Assembly (NCBI RefSeq): GCF_029643245.1
Contig: NZ_CP116398.1
Location: 1,984,001-2,048,000 of the forward strand
Origin: Methylomonas sp. EFPC3
GTDB taxonomy: Bacteria > Pseudomonadota > Gammaproteobacteria > Methylococcales > Methylomonadaceae
DNA: 64,000 nt
Direction of reading: 5' to 3'
Shown: one piece after another, positions 8,518 through 17,471 of the stretch
Layout of the letters: each line of letters opens with the position of its first letter
Position numbering within the stretch: the stretch's first letter is position 1
The notes under the pieces: generated by a model
The model's database searches: none
What the model was told of the DNA's origin: nothing
Seen by the model: the letters and a program-made list of their open reading frames with translations, nothing else
Program-made: the position numbers and the translations under genes

Positions 8518-10125
8518 CTAGCGTTTAAATTGCCCGACCAACTGGTTCAATTGTCCGGCCAGTTTCACCAGTTCGCCGATGGCGGCGTTGGTTTGCTCGG
8601 CATCGCGCGAGGTGCGCTCGGTTAGTTGGCCGATGTTGCCGACGCTCTGGCCGACATGCTGCGCCATCCGGCTTTGAATGTCGGCCGCTTCCGACATTTT
8701 CGAGTTCAGGTGGCGGATTTGGGTGACGCGCTCGGCGATGGTACTCAAACCCTGGTCGGCGCTTTGTACCTGCTCGCGACGCTGCTCGGCACTGATTTTG
8801 GCCTTGCTCATCACGTTCACCGCATCTTTGGCCTCGTGCTGCAGTTGCTCGATGATTTTATGGATTTCCTCGGTGGCCTGATGCGAACGCGTGGCCAGGG
8901 TCCGCACTTCGTCGGCGACCACGGCAAAGCCCCTGCCCTGCTCGCCGGCGCGAGCCGCTTCGATCGCCGCATTCAAGGCCAGCAGATTGGTCTGCTCGGC
9001 CAAACCTTTGATCACATCCAGCACCGCGCCGACGCCGTTGCTGCGTTGGTCCAGCCGTTTGATGACCTCGCTGGCCCGTTCGATTTCGTTGACCAAACCG
9101 TAGATGCCGTCGATCGCGTTTTTGGTGGTTGCCGCCCCCTGCGCTGCGTGCTGGTCGGCTTCGACTGAAGCTTGCGCCGCACCGTTGGCGCCGCTGCGGA
9201 CCTCCCGCACCGAAGACTCCAACTCGTGGATCGCGCGCACCACCGATTCGGTCTCGCTCCGCTGCTGGCTGGCGGCCTGCGCGGTTTGACGGGCGACGTC
9301 GGCAATGCGGTCGCTGGCCGTGGCCAATTGCTGGCTGACGGTCGAGACTTGTTCCAAGCTGTCGGCAAAATGCGCCAACATGGAATTGAACGATTCGCTG
9401 ACCTGACCGATCTCGTCGCCCGATTCGACGACCAGGCGTTTACGCAAATCCGACTGGCCGGCAATCGCATTCACGGCGTTGCGCATCGCCACCAACGGAT
9501 TGACGACGATCTTGCGCATTAACACGTTCACCACCAACAGGCCGGCGGCAAACATCGCCAGCGAAATCGCCGACGCAGTGACCAGATGGCTGTTGATTTG
9601 CGCATCCAGATTGGCGAGCGAATACGACACCCGGACCGCACCCAACACGGTACCTTCCGGCACCGCATGGCAGTTCAGACAATTGGTGCCGCGAAAATCG
9701 GCGCTAGCCTTGATCGGTTCCAGCACCGTGATCAGCCGACCGGCATCGTTATTGCCGTAATCGGTAATGGCTTCTCCGGCCAATGCGCGCTGGTCCAGGC
9801 TATCGTTCGGGCGTTGGTCGGCTTTGCCGGGTCCGTAAGCATCGGTGATGGCCTTGCCTCGCAGCAGGCGGACTTCGGCGATGTCGGCACGGGCACGGGC
9901 CTTGTCGCGCAATACATCGCTCTGCGCCATGGCACCGGTCAACATCAAGGTATTCAGGCCGTCGAAATAACTGTTGGCGGTATCCTGCGCTCTGCCGGTC
10001 GCCAGACTGGCCACCATGTCTTTCTGCCGGTCGGCCATAAACAAGGTACTGACGAACATCAGCAACAGAAACACGCTGGCGATGCTGAGCAGGATTTTGG
10101 ATTGGATCGTGGAATGGTTAGTCAT
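8518..10125 (-). CDS. Methyl-accepting chemotaxis protein with periplasmic haem-c motif
   Basis: The start chosen (10125) gives 535 residues beginning [11 protein letters not shown] first membrane span (11-30) is followed by a periplasmic domain ending in CLNCH (149-153) within a DUF3365/Tll0287-like sensor, then a second span (about 181-203), HAMP, and a cytoplasmic signalling domain with the conserved hairpin tip [20 protein letters not shown]. The CXXCH motif predicts covalent haem and sensing of redox or a gas ligand. A longer reading to 10191 adds 22 residues without membrane or domain features. It is divergent from the DUF2339 gene and not in an evident chemotaxis operon. Confidence 0.92.
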   Translation of the reverse strand: MTNHSTIQSKILLSIASVFLLLMFVSTLFMADRQKDMVASLATGRAQDTANSYFDGLNTLMLTGAMAQSDVLRDKARARADIAEVRLLRGKAITDAYGPGKADQRPNDSLDQRALAGEAITDYGNNDAGRLITVLEPIKASADFRGTNCLNCHAVPEGTVLGAVRVSYSLANLDAQINSHLVTASAISLAMFAAGLLVVNVLMRKIVVNPLVAMRNAVNAIAGQSDLRKRLVVESGDEIGQVSESFNSMLAHFADSLEQVSTVSQQLATASDRIADVARQTAQAASQQRSETESVVRAIHELESSVREVRSGANGAAQASVEADQHAAQGAATTKNAIDGIYGLVNEIERASEVIKRLDQRSNGVGAVLDVIKGLAEQTNLLALNAAIEAARAGEQGRGFAVVADEVRTLATRSHQATEEIHKIIEQLQHEAKDAVNVMSKAKISAEQRREQVQSADQGLSTIAERVTQIRHLNSKMSEAADIQSRMAQHVGQSVGNIGQLTERTSRDAEQTNAAIGELVKLAGQLNQLVGQFKR

Positions 10126-10355
10126 GAAATATCGGCCGGCTGTTCTGAATTGAAGGGGACATCCAATTTCATTATCGGCGGCGGCTGGCAAAACTCAATA
10201 CATTGTCCGAACCGGCAGCCTGTAATCTTGCACTGACAAGCATAGCCCAAGCCGCCGCCAAAAAGCGTGTCGCGCATGACATCTTTATTCGCATTCCGTT
10301 CGGCAAGCGGCTATGCTGCCGGCTGTCGAGATTTTGGATTTCCAGGAGCGTTACC

Positions 10356-12869
10356 GTGGACGATTTTTGGGGGTTTATCGCCATCTTACTGCTGGCACTG
10401 CCTATTGCCCTGTTTGTGCTATTGGGCATGCTGCTGTCGCGGCAGCGGCAGGCGCGGGAGGAATTGAGTGTCGCGCTGGACAGCATCGAGCGACGTTTGC
10501 GCGAGCAGCAACACTTGCTGGAACGGCTGAACGCGCATCAGCCGCAACCGGCGTTAGCAGCCGAGCAAGCGCCCGCTGCGGTAGCCGAAACCGCGTCCGA
10601 ATCGGCCGAGACCATTGCGCCGCCGCTGATTGCAATGGCCGATATGCCGGAACCGATTCCCGCCGCCACACCCACAGTCCAACCTGAGCCAGCCGCGGCC
10701 GATCCCTGGCAAACCGCAGACTGGCAACCGGCCGAACCCAGCCGGTTCGAACTGGCCGCACAGAAAATCCTGAAACAAATCTGGAACTGGATCATCGTCG
10801 GCGAAGGCCACCGCCCGCAAGGCGCGGCGATGGAATACGCCGTGGCCAGCAACTGGCTGCTGCGGATCGGCGTGTTGATCCTGGTCACCGGTATCGGTTT
10901 CTTCTTGAAATATTCGATAGACAATGGCCTGATCGGCGAACAGGCGCGGGTCGCTTTGACCTTGCTGGCCGGGGTCGGCATGGTGGCCGGCGGCGTCAGG
11001 CTGGTCGGCGGCCAATACCATTTGTTCGGCCAGGGCTTGCTGGGCGGCGGTATCGCCGTACTGTATTTCGGCGTGTTCGCCGCCTTCGCCTTCTACCACC
11101 TGCTGGGCGTGTATCCGACGTTCGCGTTGATGGTCCTGGTCACCGCCAGTGCGGCCTTTCTGGCGGTACGTTTGGATTCGATACTGGTGGCAATCTTCGC
11201 CATCATCGGCGGCTATTGCACGCCGCTGCTGCTCTCGACCGGCCAGGTCAATTTCCCCGGCCTGTTCGGTTACATGCTGCTGCTTGGCGGCGGCATGTTG
11301 GCGATTAACTGGTACAAGCAATGGCACCTCCTGAATTTCCTGAGTTTCGCTTGTAACTACCTGCTGTTTTTCGGCGCGATGCAGAAATACCAAATCGAGC
11401 ATTTCTGGCAGGTGTTACCGTTTCTGACCGGTTTTTTCGTGCTGTATTCGACCATGGTGTTCCTGTTTTGCCTGGTCAACCGCAGCAAATCGACCTTGCT
11501 GGATTTGATTGCGTTGCTAGTCAACGCCGCGATTTTCTTCGCCACGGCCTACCAACTGATAGACGAGGCTTACGGCCAAATCTGGACCGCACTATTGGCC
11601 GTCGCGTTGGCGGCGTTTTATGTCGGCCATGCTTATTACTGTCTAGCGCGAAAAATCGCCGACCGCGAATTGCTGGTCAGCTTCATCGGCCTGGCGGCGT
11701 TTTTCCTGAGCGTGACGCTGCCGCTGTTGCTGTCGGCGCCTTGGCTGACCGCCAGTTGGTCACTACAAGCGCTGGCTATGGTCTGGATGGCCGGCAAGGT
11801 CAACAGCGCCTTTCTGCGCCAAGCCGCGTATCTGCTGTATCTAATCGTGATCGGCCGCTTCTGTTTGGTCGACTTGCCGGGCCAGTACGCCGCCGCCAGC
11901 GACTACGGCGCCAGCCTGGGCGGGTTTTTGTTCGGCTTGTTGCAACGCCTGGCCAGTTTCGGCATTCCGATCGCGTCCCTGGCGGCCGCCTATCGCTTGA
12001 TCGAGCAGCCGGCCTCTGCCTCGACGCTGACCTGCACTCCGGAAACCGATACCCCGCTGTGGATCAAGGATAACTGGCTGCTGCAGGCCATTGCCATCGC
12101 CGGCGCCGGTTTGCTGTTCGTGGCGTTGCAACTGGAGCTTTACCGCAGCTTCGCCTATCTGTACCCGCCGCTGCAACTGCCGATGCTGAGCCTGGTCTGG
12201 CTGGCGATGTGCTGGTTGCTGCTGCAGCGGTTTCTGGCCGGCTCCGGCGCCTGGTTGCTACCGGCGTTAAAGTGGTTTTTGGTTGGCGTTGCCGCCAAGT
12301 TGTTGTTGTTCGATTTGCCGTCCTGGGATCTGGCCTTGGGCGCCATCGGCGGCGGCGACGATTTATTCACGCTGCGTTATGCCGGCGATTACCGCTTCGA
12401 ATCGGCATTGATGCGCCTGTTCGACTTCGCCGCGATCATCGCCTTCTTGCTGTTTGCGCTGAGCCGTTTGGCCGGCGCGGAGCGGGATGCCGGCAATTTC
12501 CGGCTCTGGCTGGGCGGCTCGGCGCTGGCCTTGCTGTTTACTTTCCTGAGTCTGGAGATCAACTCGATTTTGTATCAATATGTGCCGGGTTTGCGCTCCG
12601 GCGGCGTCACCATCTTATGGTCGATATTCGCGCTGGCGCTGGTGTTCAATGGCATCAAGCGACGGATACCGGCTCTGCGCCTGGTCGGCCTGGGCCTGTT
12701 CGCGCTGGTGGCCTGGAAGGTGTTTTTCGTCGATTTGGCCCGGCTGGAGCAAATCTACCGGATCGTCGCCTTTATCGTGCTGGGCATGCTGGCGCTGGGC
12801 GGCGCGTTTTTTTACATGCGTTACCAACAAACTTTTATCGGCAACGATACTGCAGAGAAATCGCCATGA
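10356..12869 (+). CDS. DUF2339 polytopic membrane protein
   Basis: The start is a GTG preceded by AGGAG at 10344-10348, giving 837 residues beginning VDDFWGFIAI. One N-terminal span, a coiled-coil (EELSVALDSIERRLREQQ) and an Ala/Pro/Glu-rich linker precede a very hydrophobic body with about two dozen spans, which is the DUF2339 family architecture. Function is unknown; the family is often paired with DUF3999, as here, where the next gene starts inside this stop (ATGA at 12866). A sensor, channel or envelope polymer role would be guesswork. Confidence 0.87.
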   Translation: MDDFWGFIAILLLALPIALFVLLGMLLSRQRQAREELSVALDSIERRLREQQHLLERLNAHQPQPALAAEQAPAAVAETASESAETIAPPLIAMADMPEPIPAATPTVQPEPAAADPWQTADWQPAEPSRFELAAQKILKQIWNWIIVGEGHRPQGAAMEYAVASNWLLRIGVLILVTGIGFFLKYSIDNGLIGEQARVALTLLAGVGMVAGGVRLVGGQYHLFGQGLLGGGIAVLYFGVFAAFAFYHLLGVYPTFALMVLVTASAAFLAVRLDSILVAIFAIIGGYCTPLLLSTGQVNFPGLFGYMLLLGGGMLAINWYKQWHLLNFLSFACNYLLFFGAMQKYQIEHFWQVLPFLTGFFVLYSTMVFLFCLVNRSKSTLLDLIALLVNAAIFFATAYQLIDEAYGQIWTALLAVALAAFYVGHAYYCLARKIADRELLVSFIGLAAFFLSVTLPLLLSAPWLTASWSLQALAMVWMAGKVNSAFLRQAAYLLYLIVIGRFCLVDLPGQYAAASDYGASLGGFLFGLLQRLASFGIPIASLAAAYRLIEQPASASTLTCTPETDTPLWIKDNWLLQAIAIAGAGLLFVALQLELYRSFAYLYPPLQLPMLSLVWLAMCWLLLQRFLAGSGAWLLPALKWFLVGVAAKLLLFDLPSWDLALGAIGGGDDLFTLRYAGDYRFESALMRLFDFAAIIAFLLFALSRLAGAERDAGNFRLWLGGSALALLFTFLSLEINSILYQYVPGLRSGGVTILWSIFALALVFNGIKRRIPALRLVGLGLFALVAWKVFFVDLARLEQIYRIVAFIVLGMLALGGAFFYMRYQQTFIGNDTAEKSP

Positions 12870-14224
12870 TCGCCAAACTCGTTATCTTGTTCTGTCTGAC
12901 CCTGTCGGCCACCGCGGCCGAGCGGACGCCACCGCAACGTTTCAGCCGCGCAGTGATCCATACAGAGCAAGCAGACCAGACCTTGTTGGCTGTAACGCTG
13001 GATAGTGCGGTTTACGCCGCCAGCGCCGCCGACTTCCGCGACCTGCGTCTGACCGACCAAAACGGTGTCGAAACACCCTATTTATTGCAAAAAATTGCCG
13101 AACAAAAGGCTGTGGCCCGGCGCCTCCCCAGCACCGGCAAAATTGTCAGCCTGAACCGGACCGGCGAAAACGGCATCGAACTGATCGTGGCGCTGGACAA
13201 AACCGCCGCCGGTGCCGACGGCCTGAGCATCGTCACCGCGCAACGCGATTACGAATACGGCTTACACGTCTTCGGTTCGGCGGACGGCAAAACCTGGCAG
13301 CCGCTAGTCGATAACGGCCGGATTTTCGATTACTCGCGCTACGCCCAGATCGGCAACAACGACATCGAGCTGCCGGCCAACAACTACCGCCAATTCAAGC
13401 TGGTCGTGGCCCAGGCCAGCCAAACCCGCAGCAGCGGTTTGACCGAACTGACCCGAACCATGCAAAACGGCTCCGAGCAAGAACGTAGCGAAAGCATAGA
13501 ACTTCGCAACGAGCCCTTACACATCGACCGCATCGAATTCTGGCAAAAACTTACGGAAACCTTGGCCGACGCAGCGCAACGCTTCGACTATCCCGTCGCC
13601 TTCAAAATCAGCCAGGACGTCGAGCTCAAGGCCAGTGTGATCGATATCGACAGCAAACGCCTACCCCTGATCGGATTCAGCGTGCAAAGCTTCAGCCCCA
13701 ATTTCAACCGCCGCGCCGAGGTACAGATCGACGAAAGCCATGGCCTGGAAACCCGGACTCGAACCCTAGGTCTGGGGTATTTGCAAGCCCTGCACTTCCA
13801 AGGCTTCAATCGCGACCAAAACACGATCGAATTCGCCGAAACCCGCCGCGAGCATTACCGGATCCTGATCTACAACGAGGATAACCCGCCGTTGCACATC
13901 AACTCGGTGGCCGGCATCGGCCACGGCTACCGCTTGTTGTTTCTGGCCCAGGCCGGCCACAACTACCAGCTCGGCTACGGCGTCGACAAAGCCGAAGCGC
14001 CGAATTACGACATCGCACCGATCCAGGAACTGTTGCGCCGCGGCTACCAAAGCAGCAGCGCCGAATTGGGCGAAGCAATCGCGCTGGCTCAGCCCGAACC
14101 GGAATTCGACTGGGCGGGATGGGTCAACAGCCGCTGGTTTCTGGGTCTGGCAATCGCATCGGTCGCGCTGGTACTGGCCTGGAGCTTGTTCAAAATCGGC
14201 AAACGCATCGGCGATTTCGAGTGA
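12866..14224 (+). CDS. DUF3999 exported membrane-anchored protein
   Basis: The 452-residue protein starts at the ATG overlapping the DUF2339 stop (MIAKLVILFCLTLSATAAE), which gives a clean signal peptide; the much longer open frame upstream is a shadow of the DUF2339 gene. The body is beta-rich and ends with one C-terminal span (LGLAIASVALVLAWSLF) and a short cytoplasmic tail. The coupling to DUF2339 suggests the two form one complex, with this protein as the periplasmic part. No catalytic motif was recognised. Confidence 0.87.
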   Translation: MIAKLVILFCLTLSATAAERTPPQRFSRAVIHTEQADQTLLAVTLDSAVYAASAADFRDLRLTDQNGVETPYLLQKIAEQKAVARRLPSTGKIVSLNRTGENGIELIVALDKTAAGADGLSIVTAQRDYEYGLHVFGSADGKTWQPLVDNGRIFDYSRYAQIGNNDIELPANNYRQFKLVVAQASQTRSSGLTELTRTMQNGSEQERSESIELRNEPLHIDRIEFWQKLTETLADAAQRFDYPVAFKISQDVELKASVIDIDSKRLPLIGFSVQSFSPNFNRRAEVQIDESHGLETRTRTLGLGYLQALHFQGFNRDQNTIEFAETRREHYRILIYNEDNPPLHINSVAGIGHGYRLLFLAQAGHNYQLGYGVDKAEAPNYDIAPIQELLRRGYQSSSAELGEAIALAQPEPEFDWAGWVNSRWFLGLAIASVALVLAWSLFKIGKRIGDFE

Positions 14225-14259
14225 GGGAAGCCGGTCCCAAGGCGGCAACACTTAGCCCG

Positions 14260-15603
14260 ATGCCGCAAAAACGCTTTTTCGGCCATCCGGCCGGCCTGTT
14301 CGTGCTGTTTTTCACTGAAATGTGGGAGCGCTTTTCCTACTACGGCATGCGCGCGCTGTTGGTACTGTACATGACCGAACACCTGCTAAAGGCGGCGCAA
14401 AACGGCCGGCCGGTGTTTGGCTTACCCCAGTTGAAACGGGTTTTGCAAGCCGCTTTCGGTCCGCTCGGCGACCAAGCTTTGGCGTCACAGATTTACGGTC
14501 TTTACACCGGCTTGGTCTATCTGACGCCGTTGTTCGGCGGCATGCTGGCAGACCGGGTGCTGGGCCGGCGCCGTGCCGTGCTGTTGGGTGGCAGCCTGAT
14601 GGCGGTCGGCCATTTTCTGATGGCCGGGGAAAGCTGGTTTCTGTTGGCCTTACTGTTTTTGATCGTCGGTAACGGCTGCTTCAAACCCAATATCTCCGGT
14701 CAGGTCGGCGACTTGTATCCGCCCGGCGACCCCCGCCGCGACAGCGCCTTCACCATTTTTTATATGGGCGTCAACCTGGGCGCGTTTTTCTCGCCGCTGG
14801 TCTGCGGCACCCTGGGCCAGCGCTACGGCTGGCATTACGGCTTCGCCGCCGCCGGGGTCGGCATGTTACTGGGTTTGCTGGTTTACGGATTGGGCCGACC
14901 TCATTTGCCGGCGACAGAAGCGCGCCTGTCATCAACGCCCAGCACTGACGGCACGCTATCCGGCAAAGATTACCGAGCCATCGCGGCGCTCGGCGCCATC
15001 GCGATACTGAACGTGATGTTCTGGGCGGTCTACGAACAGCAAGGCAACACCCTGCAACTGTTCGCAGAACACGAAACCGATTGGCACTTGTTTGGCTGGG
15101 AAATGCCTTCCACCTGGTTTCAGTCTCTGAATCCGGCCTTCATTTTCATACTGGCGCCTTTACTCGACACGTTATCCCGTTGGCAGACCGCGCGCGGCCG
15201 CCAGCCGTCCAGCATCGGCAAAATGGCGCTGGGCGCCGGCTTGTTGGGCGCATCGTTTTTCGTGCTGATTTATGCCGCCAACGATAGCGGTCCGTCAGTC
15301 AAAATCAGTTTCTTGTGGCTGGCGTTATGTACCCTGATTTATACCTTGGGCGAGTTATACCTGTCGCCGGTCGGTTTATCGCTGGTCAGCAAAATCTCGC
15401 CGCCCGGACTGGTCGGTTTGTTGATGGGGATTTGGTTCCTGTCGTCCTTCTTCGGCAATTTACTTTCGGGTTATATCGGCAGCTTTTATCAGACCATGCC
15501 CAGACAAGCATTTTTTCTGCTGTTGGCCAGCCTGGGCATCGGCACCGGCTTGGCGATTTTGGCAATGAAACCGCTATTGCGTAAAGGCTTGGGATCGGTC
15601 TGA
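14260..15603 (+). CDS. POT-family proton-dependent oligopeptide transporter
   Basis: The 447-residue reading starts MPQKRFFGHPAGLF and has the POT signature FFTEMWERFSYYGMRALLVL at residues 16-35, including the ExxER proton-coupling motif, and the second motif FTIFYMGVNLGAFFSPL. About 12-14 spans are visible. Members import di- and tripeptides with protons. A GTG at 14221 overlapping the previous stop is in frame and would add 13 residues and couple translation to DUF3999; the internal ATG fits the family better. Confidence 0.9.
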   Translation: MPQKRFFGHPAGLFVLFFTEMWERFSYYGMRALLVLYMTEHLLKAAQNGRPVFGLPQLKRVLQAAFGPLGDQALASQIYGLYTGLVYLTPLFGGMLADRVLGRRRAVLLGGSLMAVGHFLMAGESWFLLALLFLIVGNGCFKPNISGQVGDLYPPGDPRRDSAFTIFYMGVNLGAFFSPLVCGTLGQRYGWHYGFAAAGVGMLLGLLVYGLGRPHLPATEARLSSTPSTDGTLSGKDYRAIAALGAIAILNVMFWAVYEQQGNTLQLFAEHETDWHLFGWEMPSTWFQSLNPAFIFILAPLLDTLSRWQTARGRQPSSIGKMALGAGLLGASFFVLIYAANDSGPSVKISFLWLALCTLIYTLGELYLSPVGLSLVSKISPPGLVGLLMGIWFLSSFFGNLLSGYIGSFYQTMPRQAFFLLLASLGIGTGLAILAMKPLLRKGLGSV

Positions 15604-15610
15604 TACTTCG

Positions 15611-15670
15611 CTAGTGCGGCCAGGGAACAGCCGGCGCCGTTGGCCTGCCCCGACCGCAATCCCGGTTCCA
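15611..15670 (-). pseudogene. Decayed fragment of the 32.1-kb lipoprotein gene
   Basis: Bases 15611-15637 match 32107-32133 at 25 of 27 positions, and 15640-15669 match 32236-32265 at 27 of 30, with about 100 bases missing between them. On the minus strand the remnant reads GTGIAVGAGQ against GTRIAVGPGQ in the intact gene, and it keeps the same TAG stop. It is therefore a shrunken copy of the 3' end of the gene at 32107-32676, in the same orientation. Confidence 0.7.
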
Positions 15671-15701
15671 GTCGCGGCAACGTGCCGTTATATTTTTACC
15701 C

Positions 15702-15925
15702 TACGCACTTTGAAGTGCCGCGTTTTGCCTCAGTCGTAACAGGCATGCTCGGCGGGATGCCGATCAGGTCACTTTCCAGCACGGTTTTCTGCAAGCCAAT
15801 AAGGCTTGAGGCTTCGCTTTGATGGGGCTAGGGATTTTATAGCGGTAGCGCACTTCGGCGCCTAACTGGCCGGGCGGCGGTTTTTTTAATACCACTGGGT
15901 AACGGCCGTCACCCCGTTTAAAACC
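15702..15925 (-). pseudogene. Decayed copy of the His-rich DUF4198-like gene
   Basis: This stretch aligns over about 220 bases with 27925-28140, inside the intact minus-strand gene at 27555-28331; for example GCATGCTCGGCGGGATGC occurs at 15743 and at 27961. The minus-strand frame reads AEVRYRYK followed by KAKPQAL, as in the intact protein, then shifts frame (ALLACRKP against ALFGLQKT). There is no start, no signal peptide and no C-terminal span, so it is a relic rather than a gene. Confidence 0.72.
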
Positions 15926-15932
15926 ACAAATA

Positions 15933-15976
15933 GGGTATTTCACACACCGCAAACCGAATGGTGTGTGAAATAACCC
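15933..15976. repeat. Long imperfect inverted repeat
   Basis: The arms GGGTATTTCACACACC (15933-15948) and GGTGTGTGAAATAACCC (15960-15976) are complementary except for one extra T, around an 11-base loop. It lies between the gene relics and the PepSY gene. No T-run follows on the plus strand. It could be an end of a lost mobile element, a terminator or an RNA hairpin in the PepSY leader. Confidence 0.65.
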
Positions 15977-16102
15977 ACTCTACTTAAGTCCTAGCCGATT
16001 TAGCGCACAGCAAATCACTGACATTGTTTGTTTTTTCAGTTATGGCACAGACCTCGCTCAATTGGCACACCCAAGTTGTGCTGATTCCTAAGGGAGCTTG
16101 TT

Positions 16103-17329
16103 ATGTCTGTCATCGATCCGTTTACCGCGAAGGAAAACTCAATCGTTCATCGTCCGGTCGCCGCTGCAAAACGCCTGGATTGGTTGCAGAAAGTCACCTT
16201 GCGCAAGGTCTTGCTCAAACTGCATTTATACATCTCGCTATGGCTGGGTTTGTTTCTGGCCATTGCCGGCTTGACCGGCAGCATACTGGTTTACGGCGAA
16301 GAGATTGATCATTGGTTGAACAGCGACATCCTGGCCGTGGCAGCCGGATCATCCCGACAACCCTTGCAAAACATCCTGGCCACCGCCGATCACGTCTCCC
16401 CCATCAAGCACCCAGCCCACCATATTCAACTTCCCAAACATCCCGACGAAGCACTGATTGTGCGTTACCAAGTGCCCCACGCGGGCCCCGGACACAATCA
16501 TCACTTCCACGAAGTCATGGTGAACCCCTACACCGGCCAAGCGCTGGGCCATCGCGACCGCAACGACTCACTGATTAACTTTATTTTGCGCCTGCACTAC
16601 AAATTGTTGGTGGACCCGTTCGGCAAATGGCTGATGGGCATCACCGCCCTGCTGACCTTGGTTTTGACCATTACCGGCATTTACCTTTGGTGGCCCAAAA
16701 CCGGCAAATGGCTGCAAGCACTGGTCATTAAACGCAATGCCAGCTTTACCCGCTTCAATTTTGATCTGCACAAAACCGTCGGGCTTTATACCGCCGTTGT
16801 CTTATTTGCCGTGTCGCTTTCCGGCTTTTACTTCAATTTCCCGGACGTCTTCAAGCCAGCCGTCAATGTGTTTTCCAGTGTGCACGAAGTACCGCGTGCC
16901 GTTAAATCCAAAACCATCGGCAGCGAGGTGCTGGCCTACGAAACCATTTTGAGCAATGCACTACTGCGCTTTCCCAATCTGCAACTACAGCGCTTGTACC
17001 TGCCTGCCGACGCCAATGGCAGTTTCATGGTCAGCGGCAAACAAGCCAACGAAACCCGCAGTAAAGGCGCAACCATGCTTTGGCTGGATCAATACAGCGG
17101 CGAAGTACTGATGGTCCGCGACCCCAATCAATTTGCCGCCGGCGATGCGTTTATCAATATCCAGTTACCTCTTCATAACGGCGAAATCCTCGGTACGCCC
17201 GGCCAATTGGCTGTGCTGATTGTTGGCTTTGCGCCACTGGCCTTATTGATTACCGGCATCATCCATTGGCTGAAAAAACGCGCATCCCGACGCATTCATA
17301 AGCAGCGACTCACCGCAAAAGCGCAGTAA
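16103..17329 (+). CDS. PepSY-associated transmembrane protein (iron-regulated, PiuB-like)
   Basis: The 408-residue protein has four main spans: about 36-60 (LHLYISLWLGLFLAIAGLTG), one before IYLWWPKTGK, one at TVGLYTAVVLFAVSLSGFYF, and one at the C-terminus, with PepSY-like periplasmic regions between. Conserved histidines in the spans (LHLYIS, LHYKLL, DLHKTVG) suit b-type haem, as in the family's ferrisiderophore reductase members such as FpvG. AAGGGAG lies upstream of the ATG. It is 142 bases before a TonB receptor gene on the same strand, so it probably supplies inner-membrane electrons to release metal from the imported chelate. Confidence 0.9.
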   Translation: MSVIDPFTAKENSIVHRPVAAAKRLDWLQKVTLRKVLLKLHLYISLWLGLFLAIAGLTGSILVYGEEIDHWLNSDILAVAAGSSRQPLQNILATADHVSPIKHPAHHIQLPKHPDEALIVRYQVPHAGPGHNHHFHEVMVNPYTGQALGHRDRNDSLINFILRLHYKLLVDPFGKWLMGITALLTLVLTITGIYLWWPKTGKWLQALVIKRNASFTRFNFDLHKTVGLYTAVVLFAVSLSGFYFNFPDVFKPAVNVFSSVHEVPRAVKSKTIGSEVLAYETILSNALLRFPNLQLQRLYLPADANGSFMVSGKQANETRSKGATMLWLDQYSGEVLMVRDPNQFAAGDAFINIQLPLHNGEILGTPGQLAVLIVGFAPLALLITGIIHWLKKRASRRIHKQRLTAKAQ

Positions 17330-17471
17330 AAGGCGCTTACTGAAAATGCCCAGCAAATACTGGTTGCTTATCACCAGACGTCTGTCGCTGCGGCACACGC
17401 TCGGGTATTCGCGAAGTCAGCCATCAACAACACCTAGGTCAAATTCTAAATAAACCCCACCCTTTACTGTT

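Noticed and set aside
8211-8528. 105-codon plus-strand open frame after the third HlyD gene
   Set aside because: Overlaps the end of the HlyD gene in another frame, has no ribosome-binding site, and reads as low-complexity Pro/Arg sequence.
12209-12865. Long N-terminal extension of the DUF3999 frame
   Set aside because: Lies wholly inside the DUF2339 gene in another frame; the signal peptide starts exactly at 12866.
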